Shown here piece by piece: positions 41,014-49,840 of a stretch of 64,000 bases of DNA; position 1 is the stretch's first letter, and each line of letters starts with the position of its first letter. A program made the position numbers and the translations under genes. A model generated the notes under the pieces. That model was not told where the DNA came from and did no database searches. It saw only the letters and a list, made by a program, of their open reading frames with translations. Origin of the DNA: Conexibacter arvalis. Its GTDB lineage: Bacteria > Actinomycetota > Thermoleophilia > Solirubrobacterales > Solirubrobacteraceae. The DNA lies in assembly GCF_014199525.1 (NCBI RefSeq), contig NZ_JACHNU010000001.1:496001-560000 (forward strand). The letters run 5' to 3'.

Positions 41014-41765
41014 GACGGCTTCGCGAGCGGCACGCCGTAGTCGGCGAGGAAGCCGCCGTCGACGAACAGCACCTGGCCGTTGACGTAAGCGGCCTGGTCG
41101 GAGACGAGGAAGGAGACCATCTGGGCGATCTCCTCGGGCCGGCCGAGGCGGTCGGCCGGGATGCGGTCGAGGATCGCCGCCGGGTCGAGTCTGCCGGCGG
41201 CGACGCCCTCGTGGTAGACGCCGGTCTCGATGTAGCCGGGGCCGACGGCGTTGACGCGCACCCCCCGCGCCGCCCACTCGACGCCCGCGGCGCGCGTGAG
41301 GCCGATCACGCCGGCCTTCGTCGTCGAGTACGGGGCGCGGCCGGGCGAGCCGCGCTCGCCGGCGATCGAGGTGATGTTGACGATCGCGCCCGCGCCGGCC
41401 GCGAGCATGTGGCGGCCGGCGGCCTGGAGGCAGTGGAAGACGCCGTTGAGGTTGACGTCGACGACCTTGCCCCATTCCTCCGCGGTGAGGTCGACGAGCG
41501 GGCCGTGGCGCTGGATGCCGGCGTTGTTGACGAGCACGTCGAGCCGGCCGCGGTCGGAGACGATCGCGTCGAACAGCGCGGCGACCGCGTCGCGGTCGGT
41601 GACGTCGAGCGCGCGCCACTCGACGCCGCTGCCGGGCGTCTCGCCCTCGACGAGGTCGGCCGCGATCACATGCATGCCGTCGGCCTGCAGGCGCCGCGCG
41701 ATCGACCAGCCGATCCCCGCCGCGCCGCCGGTGACGACGGCGACCCTCTGCTGCTGCCCGCTCAT
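41010..41765 (-). CDS. SDR-family oxidoreductase
   Basis: 251 residues, a canonical SDR: TGGAAGIGWSIARRL, an acid at the end of strand 2 (AADLVEGE, suggesting NAD), VLVNNAGIQRHGPL, IVNITSIAGERGSPGRAPYS TTKAG with catalytic Ser, Tyr and Lys, and VNGQVLFVDGGFLADYGVPL. Typical of gluconate 5-dehydrogenase-like or hydroxy-acid dehydrogenases. ATGA overlap with the ceramidase-like gene and GTGA overlap with the enolase-superfamily gene. Confidence 0.9.
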   Translation of the reverse strand: MSGQQQRVAVVTGGAAGIGWSIARRLQADGMHVIAADLVEGETPGSGVEWRALDVTDRDAVAALFDAIVSDRGRLDVLVNNAGIQRHGPLVDLTAEEWGKVVDVNLNGVFHCLQAAGRHMLAAGAGAIVNITSIAGERGSPGRAPYSTTKAGVIGLTRAAGVEWAARGVRVNAVGPGYIETGVYHEGVAAGRLDPAAILDRIPADRLGRPEEIAQMVSFLVSDQAAYVNGQVLFVDGGFLADYGVPLAKPS

Positions 41766-43171
41766 CGAGCGATCTCCTTCTCCACGTTGCCGACGGCTTC
41801 CAGCCCCTCCTTCATCGCCGCGTGCAGCCGCTCGAGCGAGCCGGCCGCCAGCGGCGTCTGCCACGCCGCGTAGGCGCCGCGGTCGTAGGCCGCCTGCGTC
41901 GGCAGGTAGACGAAGCCGGGCCCGTTGACGAGGTTGGCGACCAGCAGCGGGCGCTCCGGCAGCTCGGCGCGCAGCGTCCGCTGGAGCCACTGGAACGCCT
42001 CGCCGGGGTGGGCGGCGAGCAGCGCGTCGCCGATCCGCCACAGCCAGATCGGATGCCGGACGGTCGGCCCCTCGACGTAGCCGTCGCGCAGCGCGCGCGC
42101 CCGCCGCAGCCGCTCGTCGCGGCTCTGGGGGTCGATCCCGGCCCACTCGGCCGCCAGCTGCGCGAGCGTCGGCAGCTCGCGGAAGGCGAGCTCGACCTCG
42201 CGCCGCTCGGCGGCGAGCGCGCGCGAACCGGCGTGCGGGACGGCCTCCCACAGCGCCAGCGGCGCGCCCGACTCCTGCACGCCGGACAGCTCCAGCGCGC
42301 TGCCGGGCGGCGGCAGCGTCTCCAGCGCGGCGAGCACGGCGTGCGCGACGGCGCGGCCGTGGCGGTCGGCGACCTCGACGTCGCCGACGTACTGCTCGCG
42401 CGGGGCGAGGTCGCCCGAGGCGCCCTGCAGGAAGAGGCACGGCGCGCCGGTCGCCGCCTCGACGGTCGCGCGCATCGCGCCGGGCCAGTCGGGCGAGATC
42501 AGCCGGCACTGCCAGGCGAGCGTCGTCGGGTGGCAGGCGTAGTTGACGAGCGTCCCGAGCGGCGTACGGCGCTCGTCGGCCGCGGCGATCCGGCCGATCA
42601 GCAGCGTGTCGTCCGCTGCGCCGGCCGGGTTGAAGCCGACCAGCGCACGGCCCTCCCGCAGCAGCTCGCGCTCGGCCGCGAGCGCGCACCGTCCGGTCGC
42701 CCACTCGATCGTCGCCGGCCGCAGCGCGCCGATCGCCTCGCGCGCCGCCTCGGTCGCGGCGGCCAGCAGGCGGCCGCGGTAGCCGGCGATCTCACCGCCG
42801 CCGTCGAGGTCGGCGTCGCCGAGGTCGGTCGACGGGCCGGCGTGGGTGTGCGAGAGCGCGAACAGCAGCCGCTCCGGCGGCAGGTCGAGCGCCTCCAGCA
42901 GCGCCGAGCGCAGCGCCCACTCGGAGTCGACGCCGCGCCACCAGCCAAGGTCGGCCTCGATCAGCACGAGCGGCCGCTCGCCGGCGGCCGGCGCGCCCTC
43001 CTCGCCGGCGGCGGCCAGCGCGAGCGCGCTGAGCGTCAGCGGCCGGTGGACGCCCGCGGCGACGTCCCACGTCGCAGGCCCCCAGTTGCGCGCGCGGATG
43101 CCGGGCGGCGGGGTGATGTCGCGGCGGGCGACGCCGGCCAGGCCGGCGAACGACGGGGTCTCGACGATCAC
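41762..43171 (-). CDS. neutral ceramidase-like hydrolase
   Basis: 469 residues resembling the catalytic domain of neutral/alkaline ceramidases: GLAGVARRDITPPPGIRARN, zinc-region FALSHTHAGPSTD, VNYACHPTTLAWQCRLISPD WPGAM and LFLQGASGDLAPREQY. Shorter than full ceramidases (no immunoglobulin-like C-terminal domain), as in the uncharacterised bacterial family often found beside sugar-catabolism genes. It likely cleaves an amide or ester of the imported compound. No signal peptide is seen, so it acts in the cytoplasm. GTG start overlaps the ABC ATPase stop. Confidence 0.75.
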   Translation of the reverse strand: MIVETPSFAGLAGVARRDITPPPGIRARNWGPATWDVAAGVHRPLTLSALALAAAGEEGAPAAGERPLVLIEADLGWWRGVDSEWALRSALLEALDLPPERLLFALSHTHAGPSTDLGDADLDGGGEIAGYRGRLLAAATEAAREAIGALRPATIEWATGRCALAAERELLREGRALVGFNPAGAADDTLLIGRIAAADERRTPLGTLVNYACHPTTLAWQCRLISPDWPGAMRATVEAATGAPCLFLQGASGDLAPREQYVGDVEVADRHGRAVAHAVLAALETLPPPGSALELSGVQESGAPLALWEAVPHAGSRALAAERREVELAFRELPTLAQLAAEWAGIDPQSRDERLRRARALRDGYVEGPTVRHPIWLWRIGDALLAAHPGEAFQWLQRTLRAELPERPLLVANLVNGPGFVYLPTQAAYDRGAYAAWQTPLAAGSLERLHAAMKEGLEAVGNVEKEIAR

Positions 43172-44037
43172 GCGCCGACCCCCTCGGCCAGCGCCGCGCT
43201 GCGGCGGCGGTGGCGCTCGGTCGCCGGGTCGGCCGACGGGATCGCGGCCATCAGCCCTCTCGTGTACTCCTGCCGCGGGTCGCCGAACAGCTCGTCGCGG
43301 CTTCCCTGCTCGACGATCCTGCCGTGCTGCATGACACAGACCGTCTGCGCCATGTAGCGGATGACGGCGAGGTCGTGGCTGATGAAGAGGTAGGTGAGGC
43401 CGAGCCGCCGCTGGAGGTCGCGGAGGAGGTTGAGGATCTGCGCCTGGATCGAGACGTCGAGCGCGGAGACCGATTCGTCGAGCACTACGAAGTCGGGGTC
43501 GAGCGCGAGGGCGCGCGCGATCGCGACGCGCTGGCACTGGCCGCCGGACATCTCGCGCGGGCGGCGGTCCCGGTAGGCGGGGCCGAGGCCGACGAGGTCG
43601 AGCAGCTCCGCGACGCGCGCGGCGCGGGTCGCGCGGTCGCCGACGCCGTGCGCCTCCAGCGGCGCGGCGACGATCTGGGCGACCGACTGGCGGCGGTTGA
43701 GCGCCGCGAACGGATCCTGGAAGACCATCTGCATCCGCCGCCGCAGCCTGCGCATCTCCCCTCTGCCCAGTCTCGTCACCTCCTGGCCGTCGAACCTGAC
43801 CGAGCCGGAGTCGAGCGGGAGCAGGCCGAGCAGCGCGCGTGAGACGGTCGACTTGCCCGAGCCGGACTCGCCGACGAGGCCGAACGTCTCGCCGCGGCGG
43901 ATCGTCAGCGACACGTCGTCGAGCGCCTGCAGCTGCTCGCCGTGGCCGAGCCGGAACGTCTTCATCAGGTGCTCGGCGACGACGAGCGGGGCGCCGGCCT
44001 CCGGCGCGGCGGCGGGCGTGGCGTCAGGCGCCGACAT
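43168..44037 (-). CDS. Opp/Dpp-type ABC transporter ATP-binding protein (DppF-like)
   Basis: 289 residues: Walker A LVGESGSGKSTVSRALLGLL, Q-loop MVFQDPFAALNRRQSV, signature EMSGGQCQRVAIARALALDP, Walker B FVVLDESVSALDVS (Glu-Ser in place of Glu-Pro). The C-terminal DELFGDPRQEYTRGLMAAIP matches the oligopeptide-transporter extension. It forms the ATPase pair with the DppD-like protein, overlapped by 14 bp. Such transporters carry peptides but also oligosaccharides in many actinobacteria. Confidence 0.92.
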   Translation of the reverse strand: MSAPDATPAAAPEAGAPLVVAEHLMKTFRLGHGEQLQALDDVSLTIRRGETFGLVGESGSGKSTVSRALLGLLPLDSGSVRFDGQEVTRLGRGEMRRLRRRMQMVFQDPFAALNRRQSVAQIVAAPLEAHGVGDRATRAARVAELLDLVGLGPAYRDRRPREMSGGQCQRVAIARALALDPDFVVLDESVSALDVSIQAQILNLLRDLQRRLGLTYLFISHDLAVIRYMAQTVCVMQHGRIVEQGSRDELFGDPRQEYTRGLMAAIPSADPATERHRRRSAALAEGVGA

Positions 44038-45016
44038 GCGTGTCCTCCTTCGCGGCCGCGGCCCGCTCGTCGGCGAGATGGCACTCGACGAGCCGGCCGG
44101 CGACCTCCTCCAGCAGCGGCGCCTGCGCCGTGCAGACGTCGCGCGCGTAGCGGCAGCGCGGATGGAAGCTGCAGCCCTGCGGCAGCCGGCCCGCGAGCGG
44201 CGGCTGCCCGCCGATCGTCGGGATCGGCTGGTCGAGGTCGAGCGTCAGGTCGACCGCGGCGCCGAGCAGCGCCTCGGTGTACGGGTGCAGCGGGGTGCCG
44301 TAGAGCGGCTCGGCCTCGGTGCGCTCGACGATCCGGCCGCCGTACATCACCTGCACGGTGTCGCAGAAGCCGGCCGCGACGCCGAGGTCGTGCGTGATCA
44401 GCATCACCGCCGTCCCGCGCTCGTCGACCAGCCGGTCGAGCAGGTCCATGATCCGCGCCTGCGTCGTCACGTCGAGCGCGGTCGTCGGCTCGTCGCAGAT
44501 CAGCACCGCCGGGTCGGCGCACATCGCCATCGCGATCATCACGCGCTGCCGCATGCCGCCCGAGAACTCGTGCGGATATTGCTCGACCCGCCGCGCCGGG
44601 TGCGGGACGCCGACGTCGTCGAGCAGCTCGATCGCCCGCTCGCGCGCGGCGCTCCTGTCGGCGATCCCGTGCAGCCGGATCGCCTCCTCGAGCTGCCGGC
44701 CGATCGTGAAGACCGGATTGAGCGCCGACATCGGGTCCTGGTAGACCATCGCGACCCGGCCGCCGCGGATCCGCTCCATCTCGCGCGGCTTCAGCTTCAG
44801 CAGGTCCCTTCCCTCCAGCAGCACCTCGCCCCGCAGCGTCGCCCGCCGCGCCAGCCGCATGATCGCCAGCGCGGTCAGCGACTTGCCGGAGCCGGACTCG
44901 CCGACGAGGCCGAGTCGCTCGCCCCTGCGCAGCGCGAAGGAGACGCCGCGCACCGGTTCGATCTCGCCGAACGACACGCACAGGTCGCGCACGTCCAGCA
45001 CGGTCTCGGTCGTCAT
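44024..45016 (-). CDS. Opp/Dpp-type ABC transporter ATP-binding protein (DppD-like)
   Basis: 330 residues: Walker A LVGESGSGKSLTALAIMRLA, Q-loop MVYQDPMSALNPVFTIGRQL, signature HEFSGGMRQRVMIAMAMCAD, Walker B VLICDEPTTALDVTTQ. The C-terminal Opp/Dpp extension contains four Cys/His (GCSFHPRCRYARDVC and VECHL), as in OppD-type proteins, some of which bind an Fe-S cluster. Its ATG overlaps the permease TGA (ATGA). Confidence 0.93.
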   Translation of the reverse strand: MTTETVLDVRDLCVSFGEIEPVRGVSFALRRGERLGLVGESGSGKSLTALAIMRLARRATLRGEVLLEGRDLLKLKPREMERIRGGRVAMVYQDPMSALNPVFTIGRQLEEAIRLHGIADRSAARERAIELLDDVGVPHPARRVEQYPHEFSGGMRQRVMIAMAMCADPAVLICDEPTTALDVTTQARIMDLLDRLVDERGTAVMLITHDLGVAAGFCDTVQVMYGGRIVERTEAEPLYGTPLHPYTEALLGAAVDLTLDLDQPIPTIGGQPPLAGRLPQGCSFHPRCRYARDVCTAQAPLLEEVAGRLVECHLADERAAAAKEDTHVGA

Positions 45017-45876
45017 CCGGTCCGTCCTCGCAGGTCGTCGGTGCCGCCGAGCTGATCGGCGAGCAGGTTGAGCATCCAGATCGTCACGAAGATCGCGAGC
45101 GCGGGGAAGATCACGTACGTCGTCGACTGGTACATCTTCTGGTAGCCCTGCTGGAGCAGCGTGCCCCAGGAGGCGTCCGGCGGCTGGATGCCGAGGCCGA
45201 CGAAGCTGAGCGCGGCCTCCAGGATCAGCGCGTTGGCGGCGTTGATCGCCGCCTGCACGCCGAGCGGCGCCGAGATGTTCGGCAGCAGCTCGCGCAGCAT
45301 CAGCCGCGGCGTCGAGGCGCCGTAGGCGACCGCCGCGGTGAAGTAGTCGGCCTGCAGCTCGCCGAGCACCGCCGAGCGCACCATGCGCGCGGTGACCGGC
45401 GTCAGCAGCGCGCCGATGATGATCGCCAGGCCCGGGCCGGTGGCGCCGAAGGCGGCGACGAAGACGAGCGCGAACAGCATCTGCGGGATCGCCATCGTCA
45501 CGTCGGCGAAGCGCATCAGCAGCTCGTCGACCAGCCCTCTGCCGAAGGCGGCGGCGAAGCCCCACACCGCGCCGGCGAGCATCGCCACGAGCGTCGCGCC
45601 GAAGGCGATGCCGAGCGAGTAGCGGCCGCCGTAGAGGACGCGGCTGAAGAGGTCGCGGCCGAGCTCGTCGGTGCCGAACGGGTGGGAGCCGCTCGGGCTG
45701 AGGAAGCGCTCGGTCGGCGCCAGTCTCGTCGGGTCGTACGGGGCGACCGCCGACGCGAGCAGGCAGGCGAGGACGATCGTGCCGAGCACGCCGAGCGCCA
45801 CCTTCGTGACGACCGGCCGGCGGCGCCCAAGGGTGCGGCCGCGGCGGCGCAGGCCGATGGCGGAGACGCTAGCCAC
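45013..45876 (-). CDS. Opp/Dpp-type ABC transporter permease (DppC-like)
   Basis: About 287 residues with six membrane segments, the DppC pattern HPFGTDELGRDLFSRVLYGG near the N-terminus and the EAA loop TAAVAYGASTPRLMLRELLP. The GTG at 45876 has GGAGG 8 bp upstream; a GTG at 45885 is also in frame but lies directly on that box. It overlaps the DppB-like gene's end. Imports the bound substrate together with DppB, powered by the two ATPases. Confidence 0.9.
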   Translation of the reverse strand: MASVSAIGLRRRGRTLGRRRPVVTKVALGVLGTIVLACLLASAVAPYDPTRLAPTERFLSPSGSHPFGTDELGRDLFSRVLYGGRYSLGIAFGATLVAMLAGAVWGFAAAFGRGLVDELLMRFADVTMAIPQMLFALVFVAAFGATGPGLAIIIGALLTPVTARMVRSAVLGELQADYFTAAVAYGASTPRLMLRELLPNISAPLGVQAAINAANALILEAALSFVGLGIQPPDASWGTLLQQGYQKMYQSTTYVIFPALAIFVTIWMLNLLADQLGGTDDLRGRTG

Positions 45877-46834
45877 GGGAGCCACCTCCCACGCGCAGGC
45901 GCGGGTCGAGCACGCCGTAGAGCAGGTCGACGACGAGCGTGGTGAAGATGAACAGCGCCGAGATCAGCAGCACGACCGACTGCAGCACCGCGTAGTCGCG
46001 CTTGAAGACCGACTCGACGGCGAGCGATCCGAGGCCGGGGATGCCGAAGACGTACTCGATGATGACGGCGCCGCCGAGCGTGTAGCCGACGATCATGCCG
46101 AGCATCGTCAGGCCCGGGATCAGCGCGTTGCGGAGCGCGTGGCCGATCACGACGCGCCGTCTCGGCACGCCCTTGCCCTCGGCGGTGCGCACGTAGGAGG
46201 AGGCGAGCGCCTCGATCATCGACGCGCGCAGGAAGCGCAGCACGAGCGGGGAGGCCGCGAACGCGAGCGTCAGCGCCGGCATCACCATCCGCTCGAGGTT
46301 GCCGACGGGATCGTCGGCGAACGGCACGTAGCCGCGTGCCGGCAGCACTCTCAGCTGCACGGCGAAGACCATGATCAGCAGGACGCCGAGCAGGAACTGC
46401 GGCAGCGCCATGCCGGCGGTCGAGAGCCCCGTCGCGAAGCGGTCGAAGGCGCCGCCCGGGTTGAGGGAGCACTTGACCGCCGCCGGCACCGCGATCAGCA
46501 GCGAGAACAGGATCGCGATGAAGGTCAGCTCGAGCGTCGGCCCGATGCGGCGGCTGATCAGCTCGGTGACCGAGAACTGCGAGAAGTAGGACTGGCCGAA
46601 GTCACCCGTCAGCGCTCCGCCGATCCAGCTGAAGTACTGCGAGAGGATCGAGTCCTCGAGGCCGGCGTCGCGGCGGAGTCTGTCGAGCAGCTCCGGGTTG
46701 GCGCCGGCGGTCGCGCCGAGGCGCGTGATGACGGGGTCGCCGGGCAGGAGCCGCAGGACCGCGAAGACGAGGACCGACGCGGCGACCAGCATCAGGATGC
46801 TGGTCGCCACACGGCGGAGCACGAAACGGGTCAC
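45869..46834 (-). CDS. Opp/Dpp-type ABC transporter permease (DppB-like)
   Basis: 321 residues: N-terminal helix VATSILMLVAASVLVFAVLR LLPGDPV, then DFGQSYFSQFSVTELISRRI, several membrane helices and the EAA loop YVRTAEGKGVPRRRVVIGHA LRNALIP. Typical DppB/OppB length. GTG start, 4 bp after the binding-protein stop. Confidence 0.92.
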   Translation of the reverse strand: MTRFVLRRVATSILMLVAASVLVFAVLRLLPGDPVITRLGATAGANPELLDRLRRDAGLEDSILSQYFSWIGGALTGDFGQSYFSQFSVTELISRRIGPTLELTFIAILFSLLIAVPAAVKCSLNPGGAFDRFATGLSTAGMALPQFLLGVLLIMVFAVQLRVLPARGYVPFADDPVGNLERMVMPALTLAFAASPLVLRFLRASMIEALASSYVRTAEGKGVPRRRVVIGHALRNALIPGLTMLGMIVGYTLGGAVIIEYVFGIPGLGSLAVESVFKRDYAVLQSVVLLISALFIFTTLVVDLLYGVLDPRLRVGGGSRG

Positions 46835-46838
46835 GTCG

Positions 46839-48428
46839 CTACCCGGCCAGGCCTGCGTTCTCGAGGTGAAGCTGGCCGCCGCCCTCGACCCAGGCGCCGG
46901 CGACGTCCGCGGTCTGCGCGGAGACGACGGTCGCCTGCAGCGGGACGATCAGCGGGACCTCTCTGTTGATGATCTCCTGGACTCTGCCCCACAGCTCCTG
47001 ACGAGCGCTCTCGTCGGGCTCGGCGACCGCGGCGCGGTAGGCCGCCTCGAACTCGGGGCTGTCCCAGTTGCACTCGCAACGGCCCTTCAAGTAGAAGTTC
47101 AGCGAGTAGGCCGGCTCGGGCGGCGTCGACTGGAAGTTCGGGACGATCATGCCGGGGAACTTCTTGCCGGCCGGATAGAACTTGTCGGCCCACTTCGAGA
47201 CCTCGTTGTTCTGGATCTCGAGCTCGATGCCGATCTCCTTCAGGCTCGCCTGGAGGATCTCGCCGCTGGTCTGCCACTCGGGGTTGGCGCCGGCCGTGCC
47301 CCACCAGATCAGCTTGTCGCCCGCTCTGACGCCGGCCTCGGCGAACAGTCTCTTCGCCATCTCGAGGTCGTAGGGGTACTCCTGCAGGTCGCCGCCGTAG
47401 GCCGGGTTGTCGGTCGCGAGCGCGTTGTTGGTCGGCGCCAGCAGGCCCTGGCCGAAGTAGGCGGCCTCGAGGATCGCCTCGCGGTCGGTCGCGTAGGCGA
47501 CGGCCTGACGGGCCTTCGGGTCGTCGAACGGCGGGGAGGTCGCGTCCATCTCCCACGACGGCCACTGGCTCGGCAGCTCCGGCTTCAGCAGCTTGACGGC
47601 GGTGTCGCCCTCGAACTGCGCGGCGTCGGAGGCCGGCATCGACCAGAGGACGTTGAGGTCGCCGGAGCGCAGCGAGTTGACGGCTGCGGTCGGGTCGGAG
47701 GTCTTGACCAGTCTGATCTCGTCCAGCGGCGCCGGGTCGCCGAAGTAGTCCGGGTTTCTGACGAGTCTGACGCTGTCGTCGGGCAGGAACTCGGCGACCG
47801 TGTACGGGCCGGTGCCGACCGGTCTCTTGTCGATCGTTCCGAGCGATCTCGTGTCGAGGATCTTGACGTTCGTGATCGCCGACGGGAACAGCGCGTTGGC
47901 CGTTCTGAGCTGGAATACGACGGTGTCGTCGCCTCTCGCCGTCACCTTCGCGATCGGGGCGAGCTTGTTCGCCTCCTGCGTCGGCGTGTCTCTGTCGGTG
48001 TAGTAGTCGAAGACGCTGACGACCGACGCGGCGGTGACCGGCGTGCCGTCGTGGAATCTGACGCCGGAGCGCAGCGTGAAGGTCCACGTCCGCTGGTCGG
48101 CCGAGGCCTCCCATCTCTCCGCCAGGTCGGGCTCGACGGCGCCGCTCTCGGTCACCTTCGAGAGGCCGTTCCAGACCAGCGGGAAGAGGACCTCCTCCCA
48201 CGCGAACGTGCGGATCGCGGGGTTGAGCTGGGGGATGCCCTGGGCGGCGCCGACCGTGATCGCCCCGCCGCTGGAGGCCGGTGCCGCGGTCGTCTCGCCG
48301 CCGTCGGCGCCCATGCCGACGTCGGTGTCGGTGCCGTCGGAGCCCGATCCGCCGCAGCCGGCGATCGCCACTGCCGCCAGCACCGCCGCGAGCACGCTCG
48401 CGAGCCAGGTGATTCGTGTCCTTCTCAT
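46839..48428 (-). CDS. Opp/Dpp-type ABC transporter substrate-binding lipoprotein
   Basis: 529 residues, first gene of the 12-gene operon. Lipoprotein signal (LASVLAAVLAAVAIAGC, lipobox IAGC) then a Gly/Ser/Asp linker and a family-5 binding protein with the landmark AEFLPDDSVRLVRNPDYFGD and KARQAVAYATDREAILEAAY. Family 5 binds peptides, nickel or oligosaccharides; the catabolic genes downstream favour an oligosaccharide or sugar derivative (inference). AGA codons are common in it. Copy B of the shared palindrome lies 145 bp upstream. Confidence 0.92.
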   Translation of the reverse strand: MRRTRITWLASVLAAVLAAVAIAGCGGSGSDGTDTDVGMGADGGETTAAPASSGGAITVGAAQGIPQLNPAIRTFAWEEVLFPLVWNGLSKVTESGAVEPDLAERWEASADQRTWTFTLRSGVRFHDGTPVTAASVVSVFDYYTDRDTPTQEANKLAPIAKVTARGDDTVVFQLRTANALFPSAITNVKILDTRSLGTIDKRPVGTGPYTVAEFLPDDSVRLVRNPDYFGDPAPLDEIRLVKTSDPTAAVNSLRSGDLNVLWSMPASDAAQFEGDTAVKLLKPELPSQWPSWEMDATSPPFDDPKARQAVAYATDREAILEAAYFGQGLLAPTNNALATDNPAYGGDLQEYPYDLEMAKRLFAEAGVRAGDKLIWWGTAGANPEWQTSGEILQASLKEIGIELEIQNNEVSKWADKFYPAGKKFPGMIVPNFQSTPPEPAYSLNFYLKGRCECNWDSPEFEAAYRAAVAEPDESARQELWGRVQEIINREVPLIVPLQATVVSAQTADVAGAWVEGGGQLHLENAGLAG

Positions 48429-48748
48429 CTCTGCAACGCCTCTCTTCTCCCGGGGAGTCGCCTGTCGCCGGACGGACCCGGCGTCTCTCTCGGCCGGACG
48501 TCCCGACCGTCTCGCCGGGCCCCGCCGGCCTGGTCGCCGACGCCGCCCGACGCCTTCACACTGCGCACACTAGACGCTATAGTATGTAGCGTCAAGCGTG
48601 GCGAGTGGGGCCGCTTTCCCAGGCGCCACGGGGGATCGGAGTCGGGTCCGCGTGCGCCAACACGCGGACCGCGCTCCACCCGGACAGGCGCTCGCCGTTC
48701 CACCCCGCCGGCCTCCCAGGGCGTCGGCGGGACCGCAGAAGAGGAGAC
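48429..48748. promoter_or_regulatory. 320-bp divergent control region
   Basis: Gene-free region between the ABC operon (minus) and the dehydrogenase gene (plus). It contains palindrome B (48573-48593) and, on the plus side, GTGGCG (48598-48603) paired with CGCCAC (48624-48629), a possible leader hairpin. GAGGAG precedes the ATG at 48749. I see no small gene here. Confidence 0.55.
48573..48593. promoter_or_regulatory. copy B of the shared motif, a perfect-armed palindrome
   Basis: GACGCTA and TAGCGTC arms (7 bp each, exact) around TAGTATG. The left part GACGCTATAG is identical to copy D at 54079 and the motif is shared with copy A at 32548. Position between two divergent units suggests it controls both, most likely through the GntR/FCD regulator encoded at 49841. 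Confidence 0.7.
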
Positions 48749-49747
48749 ATGACCGAACCGCTCGTCGTCGTGACCGACATCGATTTGCCCTCCGACGGCG
48801 GGGCCGCCGACCTGCTGCGCGCGGCCGGCTGCCGCGTCGAGGTCGCCGCCTGCACGACGGCGGATGAGGTCGCCGCGGCGGCCGCGGGCGCGACCGCGCT
48901 GATCGTCCAGTGGGCGAACGTTGACGCCGCTGCGCTCGACGCGCTGCCGGAGGTCCGGTTCATCAGCCGACTCGGGATCGGCTACGACATGATCGACGTC
49001 GACGCCGCGACGGCGCGCGGCGTCGCCGTCGCGAACACGCCCGACTACTGCGTCGAGGAGGTCGCGACCCACACCGTCGCGATGGCGCTCTCGCTGCTGC
49101 GGGCGCTCCCGGGCCTGGAGGCCGGCATGCGCGCCGGCCGCTGGGCGCCGACCGCCGACGGCAGCGGCGCCGTCCGCCCCTCCGAGACGACCGTCGCGAT
49201 CGTCGGCTTCGGGCGGATCGGCTCCAGTGCCGCGCTGGCGCTGCGCGCCGCCGGCTTCCGCGTGCTCGTCAGCGACCCGTTCGTGAGCGCCGAGCGGATC
49301 GCCGCCGCCGGCCTCGAGGCGGCGCCGCTCGACGAGGCGCTGGCGCAGGCCGACCTCGTCTCGCTCCATACGCCGCTGACGGCCGAGACCCGCCACCTGC
49401 TCGACGGCGAGCGGCTCGCGACGATGAAGCCGGGCGTGCGGATCGTCAACACCTGCCGCGGCGGCCTGATCGACGAGCAGGCGCTGATCGCTGCGCTCGC
49501 CGGCGGCCAGGTCGGCGGCGCCGCGCTCGACGTCTACGAGGACGAGCCGCTGCCGGCCGACAGCGGCCTCCGCCACGCGCCGAACCTGATGCTCACGCCG
49601 CATGCGGCATGGTTCTCGCCCGCGGCGCTCGCCGAGCTGCCCCGCCGTGCGGCGGAGAACGTCGTGGCATTCCTGGCGAACCATCCCGTCCCGTCGATCG
49701 TCAACCCGGCGTACGTGGCGAGTGCAGGAGCACGCCAACCCGTCTAG
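48749..49747 (+). CDS. D-isomer-specific 2-hydroxyacid dehydrogenase
   Basis: 332 residues. NAD-binding domain with VAIVGFGRIGSSAALALRAA and acidic VLVSDP (NAD preference). The catalytic residues are visible: R in NTCRGGLID, E in VYEDEPLP and H in LTPHAAWFS. Related to phosphoglycerate/hydroxypyruvate dehydrogenases and C-terminal-binding-protein-like members. In this island it could interconvert a 2-keto and 2-hydroxy sugar acid. ATG with GAGGAG 3-8 bp upstream; it is followed by gntR. Confidence 0.9.
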   Translation: MTEPLVVVTDIDLPSDGGAADLLRAAGCRVEVAACTTADEVAAAAAGATALIVQWANVDAAALDALPEVRFISRLGIGYDMIDVDAATARGVAVANTPDYCVEEVATHTVAMALSLLRALPGLEAGMRAGRWAPTADGSGAVRPSETTVAIVGFGRIGSSAALALRAAGFRVLVSDPFVSAERIAAAGLEAAPLDEALAQADLVSLHTPLTAETRHLLDGERLATMKPGVRIVNTCRGGLIDEQALIAALAGGQVGGAALDVYEDEPLPADSGLRHAPNLMLTPHAAWFSPAALAELPRRAAENVVAFLANHPVPSIVNPAYVASAGARQPV

Positions 49748-49772
49748 CGACCGGAAGGGCTGCCGCGCCGTC

Positions 49773-49798
49773 TGCTATTTGCCATACCATGTAGCAAA
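49773..49798. promoter_or_regulatory. copy C, diverged shared motif before gntR
   Basis: TGCTATTTGCCATACCATGTAGCAAA contains nested inverted repeats (TGCTA/TAGCA and TTTGC/GCAAA). GCCATACCATGTAGC matches GCTATAGTATGTAGC of copy B at 12 of 15 positions. It lies 43 bp upstream of the gntR TTG start, fitting autoregulation. Confidence 0.5.
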
Positions 49799-49840
49799 CC
49801 TGCGCAAGAAGCAACCGTCCGATCGAGGGGGAGAACCGCA

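Noticed and set aside
48598-48629. Small RNA or attenuator upstream of the 2-hydroxyacid dehydrogenase
   Set aside because: Only a 6-bp stem with a long loop; not enough to call an RNA element.
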